DNA of 64,000 nucleotides from Cryptomeria japonica (lineage: Eukaryota; Streptophyta; Pinopsida; Cupressales; Cupressaceae), in contig NC_081410.1 in assembly GCF_030272615.1 (NCBI RefSeq), positions 254,187,533 through 254,251,532 of the forward strand, given 5' to 3'. The notes under the pieces are model-generated. The model was not told the DNA's origin and searched no databases. It saw only the letters and a program-made list of their open reading frames with translations. Both the position numbers and the translations under genes were made by a program. Below are positions 1 to 11,572 of the stretch, piece after piece; the first letter of the stretch is position 1, and the number at the start of each line of letters is the position of its first letter.

Positions 1-621
1 CAATTGACGAGGAACAATGACTAATTGATCCAAATTGACATGATTGAGAAGGACGACAATCGATGACAAATTGATCACAAATCGACAAGATCGACAAGAG
101 GACAAGAATTGATGACAAAATAGATTGCAAAATGACAATATTGAAAATGACCACAATTGATGACAAATCAATCGCAAAATGACAAAATCGAACATGACAA
201 CAACCGATGACAAATCGATCGTCAAACAACAAGATTGAAAATGATAAGGATTGATGATAAATCGATCGCCAGAGGACAAGATTGACAAGAGGAAAATGAT
301 CGATGACAAATCGATCGCAAGATTGACAGGAGGACAAAACCCTAATTAGGATTGACGATGTCCAAAATGATGACAAATAAGCACGCACATTGATGCAATA
401 GGATAAGATTGATTAAAATCATGACTGGAGATTGTTGTCGACAAGACCAAATTTGAGAGCGAGATAAAGGAAGAATGTAGAAGAAAGACTCGATGTTCGC
501 AAATGATAAAAACCAAGTACGAATCATAGGAGAAATGTTAATGCGACGCAAAAACCTAAAATGAGGCAATGCGCAAATGTTAAAGTATGACTCCGCAAGC
601 GACCATTTTTAGGTGTCTACA
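1..621 (-). repeat. Element A 3' LTR (partial, cut by window edge)
   Basis: The sequence matches the LTR of D (35552-36027) and the 5' LTR of A (about 10970-11488), ending in the family terminus GGTGTCTACA. On the minus strand the LTR therefore begins TGTAGACACC. It is immediately followed by a pyrimidine run that is the polypurine tract on the minus strand. It is longer over the shared part than D's LTR because it holds more copies of a roughly 50-bp internal repeat. Confidence 0.85.
55..345. repeat. LTR-internal tandem repeat, about 50-bp units around GATGACAAATCGATCGC
   Basis: About six degenerate units, each with a core like GATGACAAATCGATCG followed by CAAAATGACAA or CAAGATTGAC. The core holds the palindrome CGATCG. 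The same array is shorter in A's other LTR (10975-11200), D (35605-35750) and the solo LTR (57770-57880), so copy number varies between LTRs of the family. Confidence 0.75.
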
Positions 622-636
622 TTTTGCCCCTCTTTG
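622..636 (-). other. Polypurine tract of element A
   Basis: On the minus strand the bases just before the 3' LTR read AAAGAGGGGCAAAA, a typical second-strand priming site. This fixes the element's orientation as minus. Confidence 0.75.
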
Positions 637-984
637 AGACAATGTGATTTTAAGTGTTGTTTCAAAGAACAATAATGAAAATGCCCCAGACAATAATAAT
701 GACATATGCATGCCCCCTCGAGGAATTGGCCGGAAACATGTAGAAAAGAGGCCAATTGATCAATAAAAAGGATAGGATCAAACGGATTGACAATCGGATA
801 CCAGATGCATGAAGGACAAGCAATTGAAGATGCAAAAGACTGCGACCAACATAAGATGGAGAGGGTGCATGTCCATCTATGCACTAGCAAAGATCTATAA
901 ATGAGGCCAAGAGAAGGAAAATTGCTCATTTGCACTAGACAAAGAGGAGGATTTGTTGCTCTGGACAAGAACACTTGCAGAGAG

Positions 985-3159
985 ATGGCAAACATTCCAA
1001 TGGAGGATCACCTTGGGGAACATGTATGCACATTCAGATGACCGGACGATGCAGGAGCAGCGGTATGGATCTCAAATACCCATGTTTTCAATTTGATGAA
1101 TTTTGATTGCTTGCGAGACATTGCGGGGCCCACAGGGGATGCCGAAAAGGACTCCTGCGCTTGTGTAGGGTCTTCTGCACTTGTGTAGGGAGGCACAAGC
1201 ACAGGTTACCTTACACAGGTGCAATTGTGCAATGCAAACCCTAATTTTGGTCAAAATGACATGCAAATGATCCAGAAAAAGGGGACAAGGGTAGGATAGG
1301 TCAGATTAGATGAAAAACACCCTGATTAGACATGAAAATGAGGAAATGCAACTTGTAGGAGCAAACCCTAAAACTGACAAAATTTTGCCCCAATTGTGAT
1401 GCAGAATCGACAATATCCGTTGATCACATGAGAGAACCAACCAAATTGCTTCATGCTACGACATAGACTCAGGAGCACAGAGAGAGATACCTTAGCAGGA
1501 CTTGGGATATACTATGTCACATTCATGCCCGAGATTAGGGAAAACGCAGGACTGCTTACCGCATTGGCAGAGCAATGGCATTCAGAGACTTCCTCCTTCC
1601 ATCCGGCGACTGGAGAGGCGACGATGACACTGGAGGATGTATGGCGTATCCTCCGCATTCTGATTCATGGAGAGATGATAGAGTATGACCCAGTGACAGG
1701 GAGAGACGCATTGTGCAGATTGTTTGAGTGCGACACAGATGATCTGGATATTGTCGAGAGGGAGATTAGCTGGGAGACTATGGCATCAGAGTATGATCGA
1801 CAATATGTGGTGATAGTAGTGGTGATAGCATGTCTACTAGCAGGAGATAGACAAGGAAATGGATTCCCTATTGGATGGGGAAGAGTGCTGGAGCGGATGG
1901 CGATAGAGGGGACAGTGTATGCATGGGGACCATGTGTACTGGCTATGCTATATTTTCAGCTGCATCAGATAGCATATCAAGGAGTTCAGACTTTGAGTTG
2001 TGGAGTCACATTGCTACAGGTATGGGCATTTGAGCACATAGCCATATGTCGACCGATTACAGATAGACAGGTAGTACCACATCGACCATATGTGTATTGC
2101 TATGGGGGAGCACTGAGATAGGGTCCTTTTGGATACATACTATACTGGCGACATGAGCTAGACCGACTGAGAGAGTTCATATGGAGGCCATATCGTGATT
2201 GCTCAGGATGGTCAGATGACAGTGAGGAGTTACCATATTGTAGATAGGAGAGGTACCTGATTGGGTGACCAGTGAATCACCAGAGAGTGATTGAGTTGTA
2301 CCTACCAGAGAGAGTCAGATGATAGTTTGGAGAGAGGCAGGATGTACCCAGGAGGACTGCACACTTTGCCCGATCTCACAGAGAGACGAGTTAGTGGGGG
2401 AGTATGATTCAGCCACACACAACATATGCAGACTTCTCACAGCTACAGCAGAGACAGTGGGATTGGAGATCAGATGTGGCAGATGTCGGGATGATAGATG
2501 AGTATGATAGATGGTTTGCACGACGGCGGCCAGTGCCATTAACAGATCCGGATATTCCAGTACCGAGGCGATAGGAGGAGGGAGATGATGAGGATGAGGA
2601 GGATGAGGATGGGGACGAGGATGGAGACAAGGATGGTGGGGATGATGAAGACGGAGATGAGGATGAGGCATTGCAGAATATATCCATAGAGCCAGAGACA
2701 GCTAGGACAGAGGAGATGGAGATGTGCAGGGCTACCATAGCGAGTCAGTAGGATCACATTGAGACTTTAGAGAGAGAGCATGATCAGTTCAGAGCGGAGA
2801 TAGCTAGACTCACAGTGGCTCGAGATACAACAATTGCTCAGGCATAGTGAGAGGAACAGAGAGTCACTAAGTATATTGGGTCGATTCGGGATGCCAGTGT
2901 ACGGGAGCTAGGACAAATGTTGGTAGAGACTGGAGAGGAGATATGCCATTGGAGGACACTATATGAGAGTGCAGTTCCACCAGAGTAGAGAGCACCTTCA
3001 TAGCGGGCACGATCGAGGACAGAGAGCAGGGCACACTCTCGGAGGTCATTGAGTAGCATGGGGGTGAGTGGACCGATGAGACCACCACAGCCAGGACCAG
3101 GAGGGACATCATCCGCAAGACCTTGCAAGGATGAGGAGGACCGAGGGAGCACCCAGTGA
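985..3159 (+). pseudogene. Antisense cargo gene of element A: plant mobile domain protein, two exons, 14 in-frame stops
   Basis: Exon 1 is 985-1062 (26 codons from an ATG) and ends at a GTATGG donor. Exon 2 begins at 1405 after an acceptor ending GATGCAG. Both junctions are phase 0. Exon 2 stays in one frame to a TGA at 3157. The start of exon 2 to about 2330 is a plant mobile domain (PMD, the MAIN/MAIL family fold), recognisable from TMTLEDVWRIL, the LLQVWAFEH segment and an RVxRxFG motif. An acidic Asp/Glu run follows (about 2575-2690), then a coiled-coil stretch (2700-2960) and a Ser/Arg/Pro-rich tail. Internal stops are TGA 1039 and 1429, then TAG or TGA at 2119, 2245, 2266, 2320, 2323, 2392, 2572, 2749, 2845, 2848, 2986 and 3001; none is TAA and no frameshift is needed. 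The gene runs opposite to the retrotransposon and is homologous to the cargo of element C. It is now non-functional unless spliced or edited. Whether PMD proteins act in silencing here is unknown. Confidence 0.75.
1063..1404 (+). other. Phase-0 intron of the element A cargo gene
   Basis: Donor GTATGG follows codon 26 of exon 1 and acceptor GATGCAG precedes exon 2. The homologous exon 1 end in element D (26914) carries the donor GTATGT. Around 1112 a second acceptor that is intact in D (TTGTTTGCAG) reads TTGCGAG in A and looks lost. The assignment is from sequence alone, without transcript data. Confidence 0.5.
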
Positions 3160-5375
3160 CAGAGGCACATGCTCCTTAGACAGACAGTAGACATTATGTA
3201 GTTTGACATTTTGTAGTCAGCCTGCGGGCCATACTTAGGACAGACAGTCCAATTTTGTACTCCGATATTATTGTGACAGATGATATGATATGCATCGATA
3301 TGATGAGATGCAAATGACTTATGTTATTTTCCATGTATGGATGACTTATGCACTGTTTATGTACCATTGTGGAATATGTATGGATATGTTTTTTTTGCTT
3401 ATGTGCTTTTGATGCATTTATAATATGAAATGGATAAAATGCTTGATATGGTGCAAATGTAATGCAAATGTACTAACCAAATGGATGCAGGATGTAGCAT
3501 ATGTGTTCGGGGAAATTGGAGCACTAAACCGAACTGACTATCCGAACTGATGGAAGAAATGTTAGTAAGAAGAAAATGAGACAGAAGACAGTTAAAGATG
3601 AAGAAAACTTGCTTTCAGTAATGCACTTTGTAGGTGAGAACCTTTATTTTTATATAGCAAAATGGATGCGTAGCATCATGGCATTGAAGGCCAGAGCTGA
3701 AATGCAACCCCGTTTTGTAAAAGACAGACACATCATAAACAACAATCACAATCAAAAAGAAAAGGACCATGATCCATCCCGATCACTCTAAATCACTCAA
3801 TGACATCATCGAGCAACATAGGAACATGATCGAAGCTAAAGATAAATCAATAAAAAGATAAGATGCACAAATTCCAACAAATCAAACAAACATCTTGATC
3901 TTCATTGTCAAAAGTTGAAAGTGCTGATAGGACGATCATGCTGTCTGGTTTCAGGGAATGCGGTACCCCGTCTAAGACAGGACACAGTCTGGTTTCGAGT
4001 ATACCACACCCTGTATAAGACCCATGATAATGTGCCAAAGATGAATTTATTTGGAGGTTGATTGATATGACAACTCGGATCAGTTTGAATGTATGGTTTG
4101 AGTAAAAAGTTCATCTGTTAATGCATGATTTCATTAAAGTACAATGTTGGATTGCGAGTCGTTGGATGTATACTCAGTGATCTGTTTATGCACAGAGGGA
4201 TCATTTATTAACAAAATGCAAAATGCCAAAGAAATTGTTTTTGGATTTGGTTTTATAATTTTTTTTGTGTTCATTTTTTCAGGACTTTATTTGATTTTTT
4301 TGGATTATTTCAGGACATTTTTCATTTTTTTTTGAATTATTTCAGGACATTTTGCATTTTTTTAAAATTTTATTCATGACATTTTTCAATTTTTATGAGA
4401 TTTTTTCAGGACATTTTTGAATTTTTATGATTTTGCCCCCAGTGTCTAGCAAGGCAAGGAATATGATAGGTGAATAAATAGGCTTTCTGAAATAATGGTG
4501 GATAGAGGGAAGACAAAGGCCTTTTATCATGGAGACAATACAGATGCAATTTTCAAGGGCTATGGCATGATGGGACAAGAGACTGGATATGACAATGTAA
4601 AGCAAGAACATGGCATGAGGGACATGTCAAGAGGTTTTTGAAACCATGTTTAAATTTTGTGTCCTTATGTCGGATCAAGATCAAGGAATGAAAAATAGTG
4701 TTTGGATAGTGATAAGATATGGATAGGATAAGCAAGACCAAGAATGGATAAGGGACATGGACTGAAGGTCAGGATTGGCTAAGGGATAGTGATAGAAAGT
4801 TGCAATAAGCTAGGGAATATGGATGAAAAGTTATAATAAGCAAATGGATAAAGACCAAAAGCTATGATAGACTGAAAGATACAAACAAGATACATGATGT
4901 TCATGATGATCCTTAGCCTTGTAAAGATCAAAGGTGGAAAGGGAAACTGGACATGAGGGACAATAGGATATGAAGGGTAATGATAGGGGTTCGATAGGAT
5001 AATGGAACAATGGAGGACAAAAGGATATGATAGGATAAAACCTGCCCCCAAGTACGGTGTGCAAGAAGTTCATAGATTACGCATGATGCCCGTTTGCTAG
5101 GTTTTCATCACGGTACTTGCCCAAGGCGCCTGTTTGCCAGGTTCTCACCAGTGGACGAATTATTTTTCTTTACTTTTTTTTTTCACTTTTTTGATTTTTT
5201 TGTATTTTGACTTTTTCAATAGAAGATGGACACGTGATAGGGGATGGAAGAAGGACTCAAGCATCTCTTTTGTTTAGATAGTAGCCTTGAAATAAATGGA
5301 CCATGACCTTTAAAAGTACGCTCAAAGACGTTGGTAGGATAAGGACATGAAAATGAGATGAAACTAAGGCAAGGT
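3160..5375. other. Non-coding interior of element A
   Basis: This stretch has no convincing reading frame. It is closely matched by D 27000-29469, including the block after the cargo stop with CAGCCTGCGGGCC (3220-3235; D 27070-27085), so it is a conserved untranslated part of the family. It contains the T-rich repeat annotated separately. Small frames seen here do not persist between A and D. Confidence 0.6.
4255..4435 (+). repeat. T-rich tandem repeat with TTTTTCAGGAC core (short version)
   Basis: Around five units of a long T run followed by CAGGACATTTTT. Element D carries a longer version at 28130-28490. Each unit resembles a pyrimidine tract plus CAG 3' splice site on the cargo strand. 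Confidence 0.65.
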
Positions 5376-8159
5376 TTATGTAAAGGATTGGATCAACGGG
5401 ATCAAAGGATAGAAAATATGCATTGGATAATGGATAGGGTATTGGAAGAACTGTGCTTGAGTGGATGGAAATGAAGGCAAGATCGACATTGGCACACACC
5501 TTGAGGGGTGATGGACTGATGGAGGAAAGATGTATTTTGGATATTGAGATTTTGATGGAGGAAAGGCTTGGGATTTTGGGACATAAGGGCCCAAAACAGA
5601 TGAAGAAGGTGATGGAGGAATAGATTTGAGAGGTTTGGATGGAGGAATAGCAACTTTGGATGCCAAGTTGGATGTTTCTTTAGGCTTTTGTGCTTCAAGG
5701 AGCTGCTTAGGGATCCACATGGTTTTTGATTTTTCATGCTTTTGTGGTTCTTTGGAGTGCATTGCCAACACAAGGGATTTAGGAACCCATATATATTTTG
5801 ACTTTTCTTTATTTTTCTCAGTGGGCCTTTGTGGCCTTTTGGATTTTTCCTTTTCTTTTTGGATCATATTTTTCTTTGTTTTGACATGTCGATTATATTG
5901 GACATGTTGATCCTTGAAAACATGTGGATTTCTAGACTTGTGACTTTTATACTTGGCATCCAAATTGCTTGGAGGGGGAAAGGAATGCATGGATGGATAT
6001 GAATGAAATGGAGTTCTTTTGGATGGATGGAATTTACTCAAGGATGTGTGCCTTTGCTGATGTTGCATAGGAGATGGAGGGATATAAGGACCTAAGATGG
6101 ATGGAAGGTGTGAAGGGGAAGGTGTATGCTTTGATTTTGATGGAGGGATACCAACGTCTTGAGAGTGAGTTGTGTAGACATGACCCTTAAGATATTCTTT
6201 AACATGAAGGGATTCTTGCTTATGGAGATCTACTCCTTTTCCTTTATGAATATCTTGACTTGTAGGATACTCTTTTCTTTGGGAAGAAGACGCGAGTCCA
6301 TTATGAGGTGGATATGATATGAGAGAAATAATGAGATCTTGAAGTGGATTAGATTGGACCAAAGAGGAAGAATCCATTGTTAATGTCTGGGGTTCATGAA
6401 CATCTTGCACTAACACGTTAGGATCATGAGTGGGATTAGGATTGTGAGGGGGACTAGGATTGTGTTGTGGACATGGTTCAATGATAGGATCTTCAAGAGA
6501 TGGAATGGGAGAAATAATGGGATCATCACAAGAAATGATATCTTGGAGTGTATATGGAGTATTAAGATGTGGAGATGGAGGAACAAGTGGATCTTGTGGA
6601 GGATCTGAAGGAATGATAGGGTCTTGTGTTGGAAATGAATTTGGAATGATACTTTGATCTTGACAAGGAGGAAGATCATTGGATTCCTCTTTAAAGGTGC
6701 TTTGCTCTTGACTTTCAATTGGATCATCAGAAAGGATGGGAGGGATATCTTGATCTTGCGTGGGGAATGGAGTGTCAATAGGACTTTGGATAGGATGGAC
6801 AAGAATAGGGGAATCATCGTGAGTGTCTGGGAACATGGGATCCTAGTCAACAATTGGATGGGATGATAAGGTTTCAATATCTTGATCTTGATTTTCTTTA
6901 GGACACGTTTCTTCATGCTCTAAATTATCCTCTTGACATGGGGTTGGACTTTGGATATGCATGGAGGATTCTGACAAGGGCTCAATATTTTGGCATGAAG
7001 GAAATGCACTTTGAACATTTGTGATGGATTCTAGCAAGGAGTCAATGCTTGAACATGAGGAAGAGGGACTTTGAATGGGGTCCTCTAAAATAGGTAATGG
7101 CAATAAAGTGCATGGTGGCATTGGGTCTTGTATTTCTGAAACATGACAAGGATGTGCATCATGAATTGGATTATCTTGGCAATCAATTATGGATAGCCCT
7201 TGGGTAATTGCATCATTGGGTTTATTGTTTGATGAGGACAATATGGAAGGTTCTTGTGAAACTTCTAAAGGTGTAGGGATAGATGCCACTAGAGAGTCAA
7301 TTTTCTTGCGAGGGGATGAGGCATTGCTAGACATAAGTGTATTATCTTGATCTTCCTCAAAGAACTCACTTGGTAATTTCCTTAAGAGCATTGCAATAAA
7401 GCCACCTTTCTTTCAAGGTTTTGACATAGTTGTATCTGGAATTTGAACTTGTTTGGAAAGAATTTGGTTTGATGTCATGTTTTGATTTTGAACTAGATGT
7501 TGATCAAATTGGTTTGACATGTTCAAAATTTGGCTTGGTGCATGTTGCAAGCTTTTTTTTTGAATTTGTGATTGTAGTTGTTGACATTGATATGTTGATT
7601 GAACTTGTTGATATTCCACCATTGGTTGAACTAGTTGTGGACATTGTATAGTTGGTTGGACATATTGTTGAAATTGGACCATTGGTTGTGTTGGTTGAAA
7701 ATCTGATTGATAGTAAACACTTTCTTGTTCTTGTTGTGAAGGCACATAATGTTGTTGGCTCTTTTCTTGAAACTGTTTCATCATCTCTATTTGGGAGAGG
7801 AGAGCTGGTATGTCTGATCGTTCAAGAAGAGATCTTACATCAATTGGCTCAATCTTTGGATTTCGACCTAGAAGTTTTCGAAACATTTTGGACATTTGTG
7901 ATCTATTCTTCGCAATGTTTTTCACTCTTTGTTCCAAAATCTCATTTTCTTGAGCTAGTTTCTCCTCTAGTTTTTGTATTTGGACATTTACATCACCATG
8001 ATAAGTTTGATCGATATTGCCTTGTTGTTGGGTTGGATATAATTGTGATTGCCTTGGATTAAAATTTGATTGCATTGTCGGTTGATATGTCAAACTTTGT
8101 TGCATCATTGGTGCTTGGAACCTTGTTTCAATAGACATGTCACTATGCAAATGCAACAT
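5376..8159 (-). pseudogene. Element A Gln/Pro-rich protein, about 928 codons, two in-frame stops
   Basis: One frame runs from an ATG at 8159 to a stop at 5376, broken only by TGA at 7413-7415 and TAG at 6843-6845. At the matching codons element D has CGA and CAG, so both stops are C-to-T changes. The N-terminal 100 residues include a predicted coiled coil (QKLEEKLAQE region) and a conserved block with NPKIEPIDVR and SDIPALLSQIEMMK. A Gln-rich stretch, a long Pro/Ser/Asp-rich middle and a basic C-terminal part follow, the last with two WVPK/WIPK-type repeats. I see no zinc knuckle, protease or polymerase motif. It could be a diverged Gag or a structural accessory protein; I do not recognise the family. 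It is the only sense-strand coding region of the element. Confidence 0.75.
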
Positions 8160-10404
8160 TTTTGGAATTTTTCAAGGATAATGTATGATATGCAACTAAA
8201 TGCGAACTAAATGAATGAGAATGCAATCTATGGCAAGAATGCAACCTATGTTTTTGGTTGTTTTTTGAAGATTTTGACAAACTTTTTGGAATGCAAATCT
8301 AAAAGAGACCCTTAGGAAATTGGAATGATGTCTAGACCTCAAAGGACAAAAGGACCAAGTGACAAAAGGACAAAATGACAATGTCTCCCCTATATGCTTG
8401 GATACTGAGCTAGGTTTGACAAAATGACATTGAAGACAAAAGACAAAAGTTTGATAAGGTCTAGACTTCCTAACAATGACTTAGGGTTTATCAAAGATTT
8501 GGATTACTCAAGTATGACAAAACCTAGTTTTGACACTATATGATAAAGGGACAATTACTATGCAAGTAACCCTAATATGATATGATAATGACCTAAACTT
8601 AATGAAGGGACCTAGGGTATGCAAATATGAATGTATGAAAATGGTATGACTTTAATGTAAGAGGACAAATGCAAATGGATGACCCTTATTGATATGCAAA
8701 GGAGTATGACTTAGGTGAAACCTAACCTTGGTACTTGACAATGAACTTTGCAAAATGCAATCTAGGATGAACCTAAATGTAAGTGACATGCTTCTTGAGA
8801 CAAGATTTTGAACAATATTTGACAACAATGTTTGAAGATGAGTTTTGAATCTTGTCCAACTTTTGTTGGATGAATGTCTCTTGTGTTTAATCTTATGTTG
8901 GATCAATTTGTTTCGCTTTTGAAATGAGATACAATTCAACTTTTGACAAGCAAAGAATACAAGATATTGCAACTTAGACTCAAGACAATCATGCTCATTT
9001 CCACATTTCTTATGGTAGGCAAGGACATTAGGTACTTGAGAGGTAGACTCATTATGGGATTCAAGGAGAATACATAGATGCTTGACCCCACGGGCTCCCC
9101 TCCATGGCACTCACTTCTCAGGGCAGCCAAGCATCAGTCCCCATGGAAATCTCCCCATGGTGAACTTAGTATCTCTTCCAAGTATCCGAACTTGTCCTTC
9201 TCAAGCAACTAGAAGGGTTTTTGGCCTCTAAATACAAGGTGTTTAGTAAGGATTTCTGTTAAGTGTTACTCCTTGATGTCACACAAGCGTGATTATGTTA
9301 AGTGTTACTCCTTGATGTCACACAAGCGTGATTGAGACATTAAGCCCATCAAGATACCAAACAAATGTAGTCGCGCAAGCACGATTTAGACCATGAGGTC
9401 CTACTTAGATGTTGATATGAGAAAGAGTCCAAGGGTCATCACTTCCCAAGTAACTACAATTCCCACGTAACCCTTCCTTCAAAGCTTTCACTCATCAGGT
9501 ATTTGTTTATAGTGAGTTAGAATGCCAAGGTATTCTAGTCATACTCACTTTGGATCATTCCCTTCTCACAATTATCACTTGCTTGCAAAAGCAAAGTGGT
9601 CAGGAAGGCAGGCCCTCTAAAGGAGACACACAATCAAAGACATGAGCATGGTATCAAAGATCTGGATTTCTGATCACCCTAAGAAGGATGAGAGCATACT
9701 CTCCTACTCCAATGTCACACTCAACAATCAAAGCAAAAACATGTTCATTCCAACCTATTTAGAAATCACTAGGTGCCTAAAACATTAATGACAAACACCA
9801 AGTTTAGTTGTTTCTCCAAGGCAACCTGCAAAACCCAAGTTAGAAGTTTGAAGTATTTATTCTTTGACTATCAATTCTGCATAACACATGTTAGTAGTTT
9901 CATTTTTTGTCTTTTCCATGCGTATGCCAAGATGCTACCAACAATGTTAGAGAATCAAGAGAAATGAATCACCATCAAAATTAATACATAAAAGTTGTGA
10001 TTCTTTGTCCTCTTAGATTAATCTATGTGAAATTTATCAAATTTACCACCCTAGATTAATCTAGATAAAATTTGCATGAATGCATGATTAATTTGCCAAG
10101 CTAAATTAATCTAGATGAAGGTTGCATGATTTTGTTTTTTGAAAATTTTGACCATTTACAGCAGCATAATTAAAAATGTCATAACTTCCTCAATATTTAT
10201 TCAAATCACAAACCGTAAAATGATTTGGAAAGGAAAAAATGTGATCTAATATACCCAAAAATCATTTATTTTAATTCTGCACGAATTTTTTTACGTGATC
10301 AATTGATTATGAATGTTTTTTTTTTAGAAGAAAAATCTGCAATTTCTCCACAAAAAAATCTGCAACTTCACAAAACATTCAAAAAAATATTAGATCGAAG
10401 CATG
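8160..10404. other. Leader region of element A between primer site and coding region
   Basis: No coding frame is supported. Blocks match D 32323-34560, for example the GC-richer segment at 9083-9160 (D 33236-33305), so the leader is conserved in the family. Relative to D, the part from about 9770 to 10400 is diverged. A 39-bp tandem duplication lies at 9258-9335. Confidence 0.55.
9258..9335. repeat. 39-bp tandem duplication
   Basis: Two adjacent copies beginning GTTAAGTGTTACTCCTTGAT at 9258 and 9297. Element D has a single copy near 33410, so the duplication arose in the A lineage. Confidence 0.85.
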
Positions 10405-10422
10405 TTCACGTTGGGTTCACCA
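10405..10422 (-). other. Primer-binding site of element A
   Basis: On the minus strand this reads TGGTGAACCCAACGTGAA, starting with the TGG that pairs with a tRNA CCA end and lying 5 bases from the LTR. D (34561-34578) and C (44656-44675) have near-identical sites. It is not the initiator-Met site used by B and E. The tRNA identity needs a tRNA search. Confidence 0.75.
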
Positions 10423-10427
10423 ATTAA

Positions 10428-11488
10428 TGTATGTTAGTAAATAGGAAATCATCACAAACAAGATAGAAATATAAATCATTAGCTCAATCACGAAAGCACT
10501 CATTGCAATGATCTATCCTAAACACATTCAATAGAGACATGAAATCAAAACATTCAAAATTAGAAATTAAGCAAACCAAAGATGTGATTTGAATGCTCCT
10601 TCATGCGGCTCCATTGTTCTTCTTTCCTCTTCAAATGATTTTGATTGTGGATCTCACCTACAAGTGCACACACATAATTGAAAGCAAGTAGACAAGATTA
10701 TTGATCAAGAGTACTAGAAATGTGATTGATTAGAAATTCGATAATCTAATTACCAATTAGCTTTGATTGATGAAGATCATCCAATTTATAGAAGAATTGG
10801 AGAGATGACAAGATTAGCATGATTCAACTCAAATGGAAATTGCGAATCAATTATGTCAATTGTGACAAATTATGACAAATTATGCACTTTCTATGCAAAA
10901 TTTGTTGATTGATAATTTATGACAAATTATGACAACTTCTATGTCAAAATTGATTGATTGTCAATTATGACAAATTTATGACAAATCGATCGCAAAATGA
11001 CAATATTGAAAATGACCACAATTGATGACAAATCGATCGCAAAATGACAAAATCGAACATGACAACGACCGATGACAAATCGATCGTCAAACGACAAGAT
11101 TGAAAATGATAAGGATTGATGATAAATCGATCGCCAGAGGACAAGATTGACAAGAGGACAATGATCGATGACAAATCGATCGCAAGATTGACAGGAGGAC
11201 AAAACCCTAATTAGGATTGACGATGTCCAAAATGATGACAAATAAGCATGCACATTGATGCAATAGGATAAGATTGATTAAAATCATGACTGGAGATTGT
11301 TGTCAACAAGACCAAATTCGAGAGCGAGATAAAGGAAGAATGTAGAAGAAAGACTCGATGTTCGCAAATGATAAAAACCAAGTACGAATCATAGGAGAAA
11401 TGTTAATGCGACGCAAAAACCTAAAATGAGGCAATGCACAAATGTTAAAGTATGACTCCGCAAGCGTTGACCATTTTTAGGTGTCTAC
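10428..11488 (-). repeat. Element A 5' LTR
   Basis: It runs from TGTATGTTAG to GGTGTCTAC and matches D's 5' LTR at both ends. It is 1061 bp, against 1444 bp in D, because an internal part equivalent to about D 35133-35630 is missing. The last expected A of the terminal TGTCTACA is absent, so the edge may be off by a base. Confidence 0.85.
10794..10801 (-). promoter_or_regulatory. Candidate TATA box of the A-family LTR
   Basis: On the minus strand this reads CTATAAAT, inside a block (CTATAAATTGGATG) conserved in the LTR of D (34945) and in the solo LTR (57136). It lies on the sense strand of the element, about 370 bases before the LTR end, leaving a plausible R-U5. No transcript evidence is available. 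Confidence 0.5.
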
Positions 11489-11508
11489 TCTTACTTCCCA
11501 TGATATGC

Positions 11509-11572
11509 ATAATTTTCTTTCTACCAATGCATCTATATGAATAATTTTCTTTCTACCAATGCATCTATATGA
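11509..11572. repeat. 32-bp tandem duplication in B 3' LTR
   Basis: The unit ATAATTTTCTTTCTACCAAT... occurs twice in a row here (11509 and 11541) but once in the 5' LTR (20293). It adjoins the insertion point of element A and arose after the two LTRs were made. Confidence 0.85.

Larger units (their letters stand above)
1..11488 (-). mobile_element. Element A: pol-less LTR retrotransposon with antisense PMD cargo (left end outside window)
   Basis: The element lies on the minus strand. Its 3' LTR runs off the left edge and ends at 621, followed by a polypurine tract. Its 5' LTR is 10428-11488, preceded by a primer-binding site at 10405-10422. Inside there is one large minus-strand coding region (5376-8159, Gln/Pro-rich) and a plus-strand split cargo gene (985-3159). 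I find no reverse transcriptase, RNase H or integrase, so it is non-autonomous. It is inserted in the 3' LTR of chromovirus B: the sequence right of 11488 continues as B LTR matching 20276 onward. A clean target duplication cannot be seen because the left flank is outside the window. Element D (26054-36027) and the solo LTR at 56749-58080 are the same family. Confidence 0.85.

Noticed and set aside
2315-2757. Minus-strand Ser/Pro/His-rich frames opposite 2315-2757
   Set aside because: They are shadows of the plus-strand acidic GAT/GAG codon run in the cargo gene; low complexity only.
3576-3791. 71-codon plus-strand frame
   Set aside because: The homologous stretch in element D (27435-27650) is not open in the same frame.
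7430-8062. Plus-strand frames of 73 and 136 codons
   Set aside because: Antisense shadow of the Gln-rich segment of the A protein; repeated at 31584-32201 only because that protein is repeated in D.
9258-9335. Direct repeats that could suggest a CRISPR-like array
   Set aside because: Only two units without spacers, in a plant retrotransposon leader.
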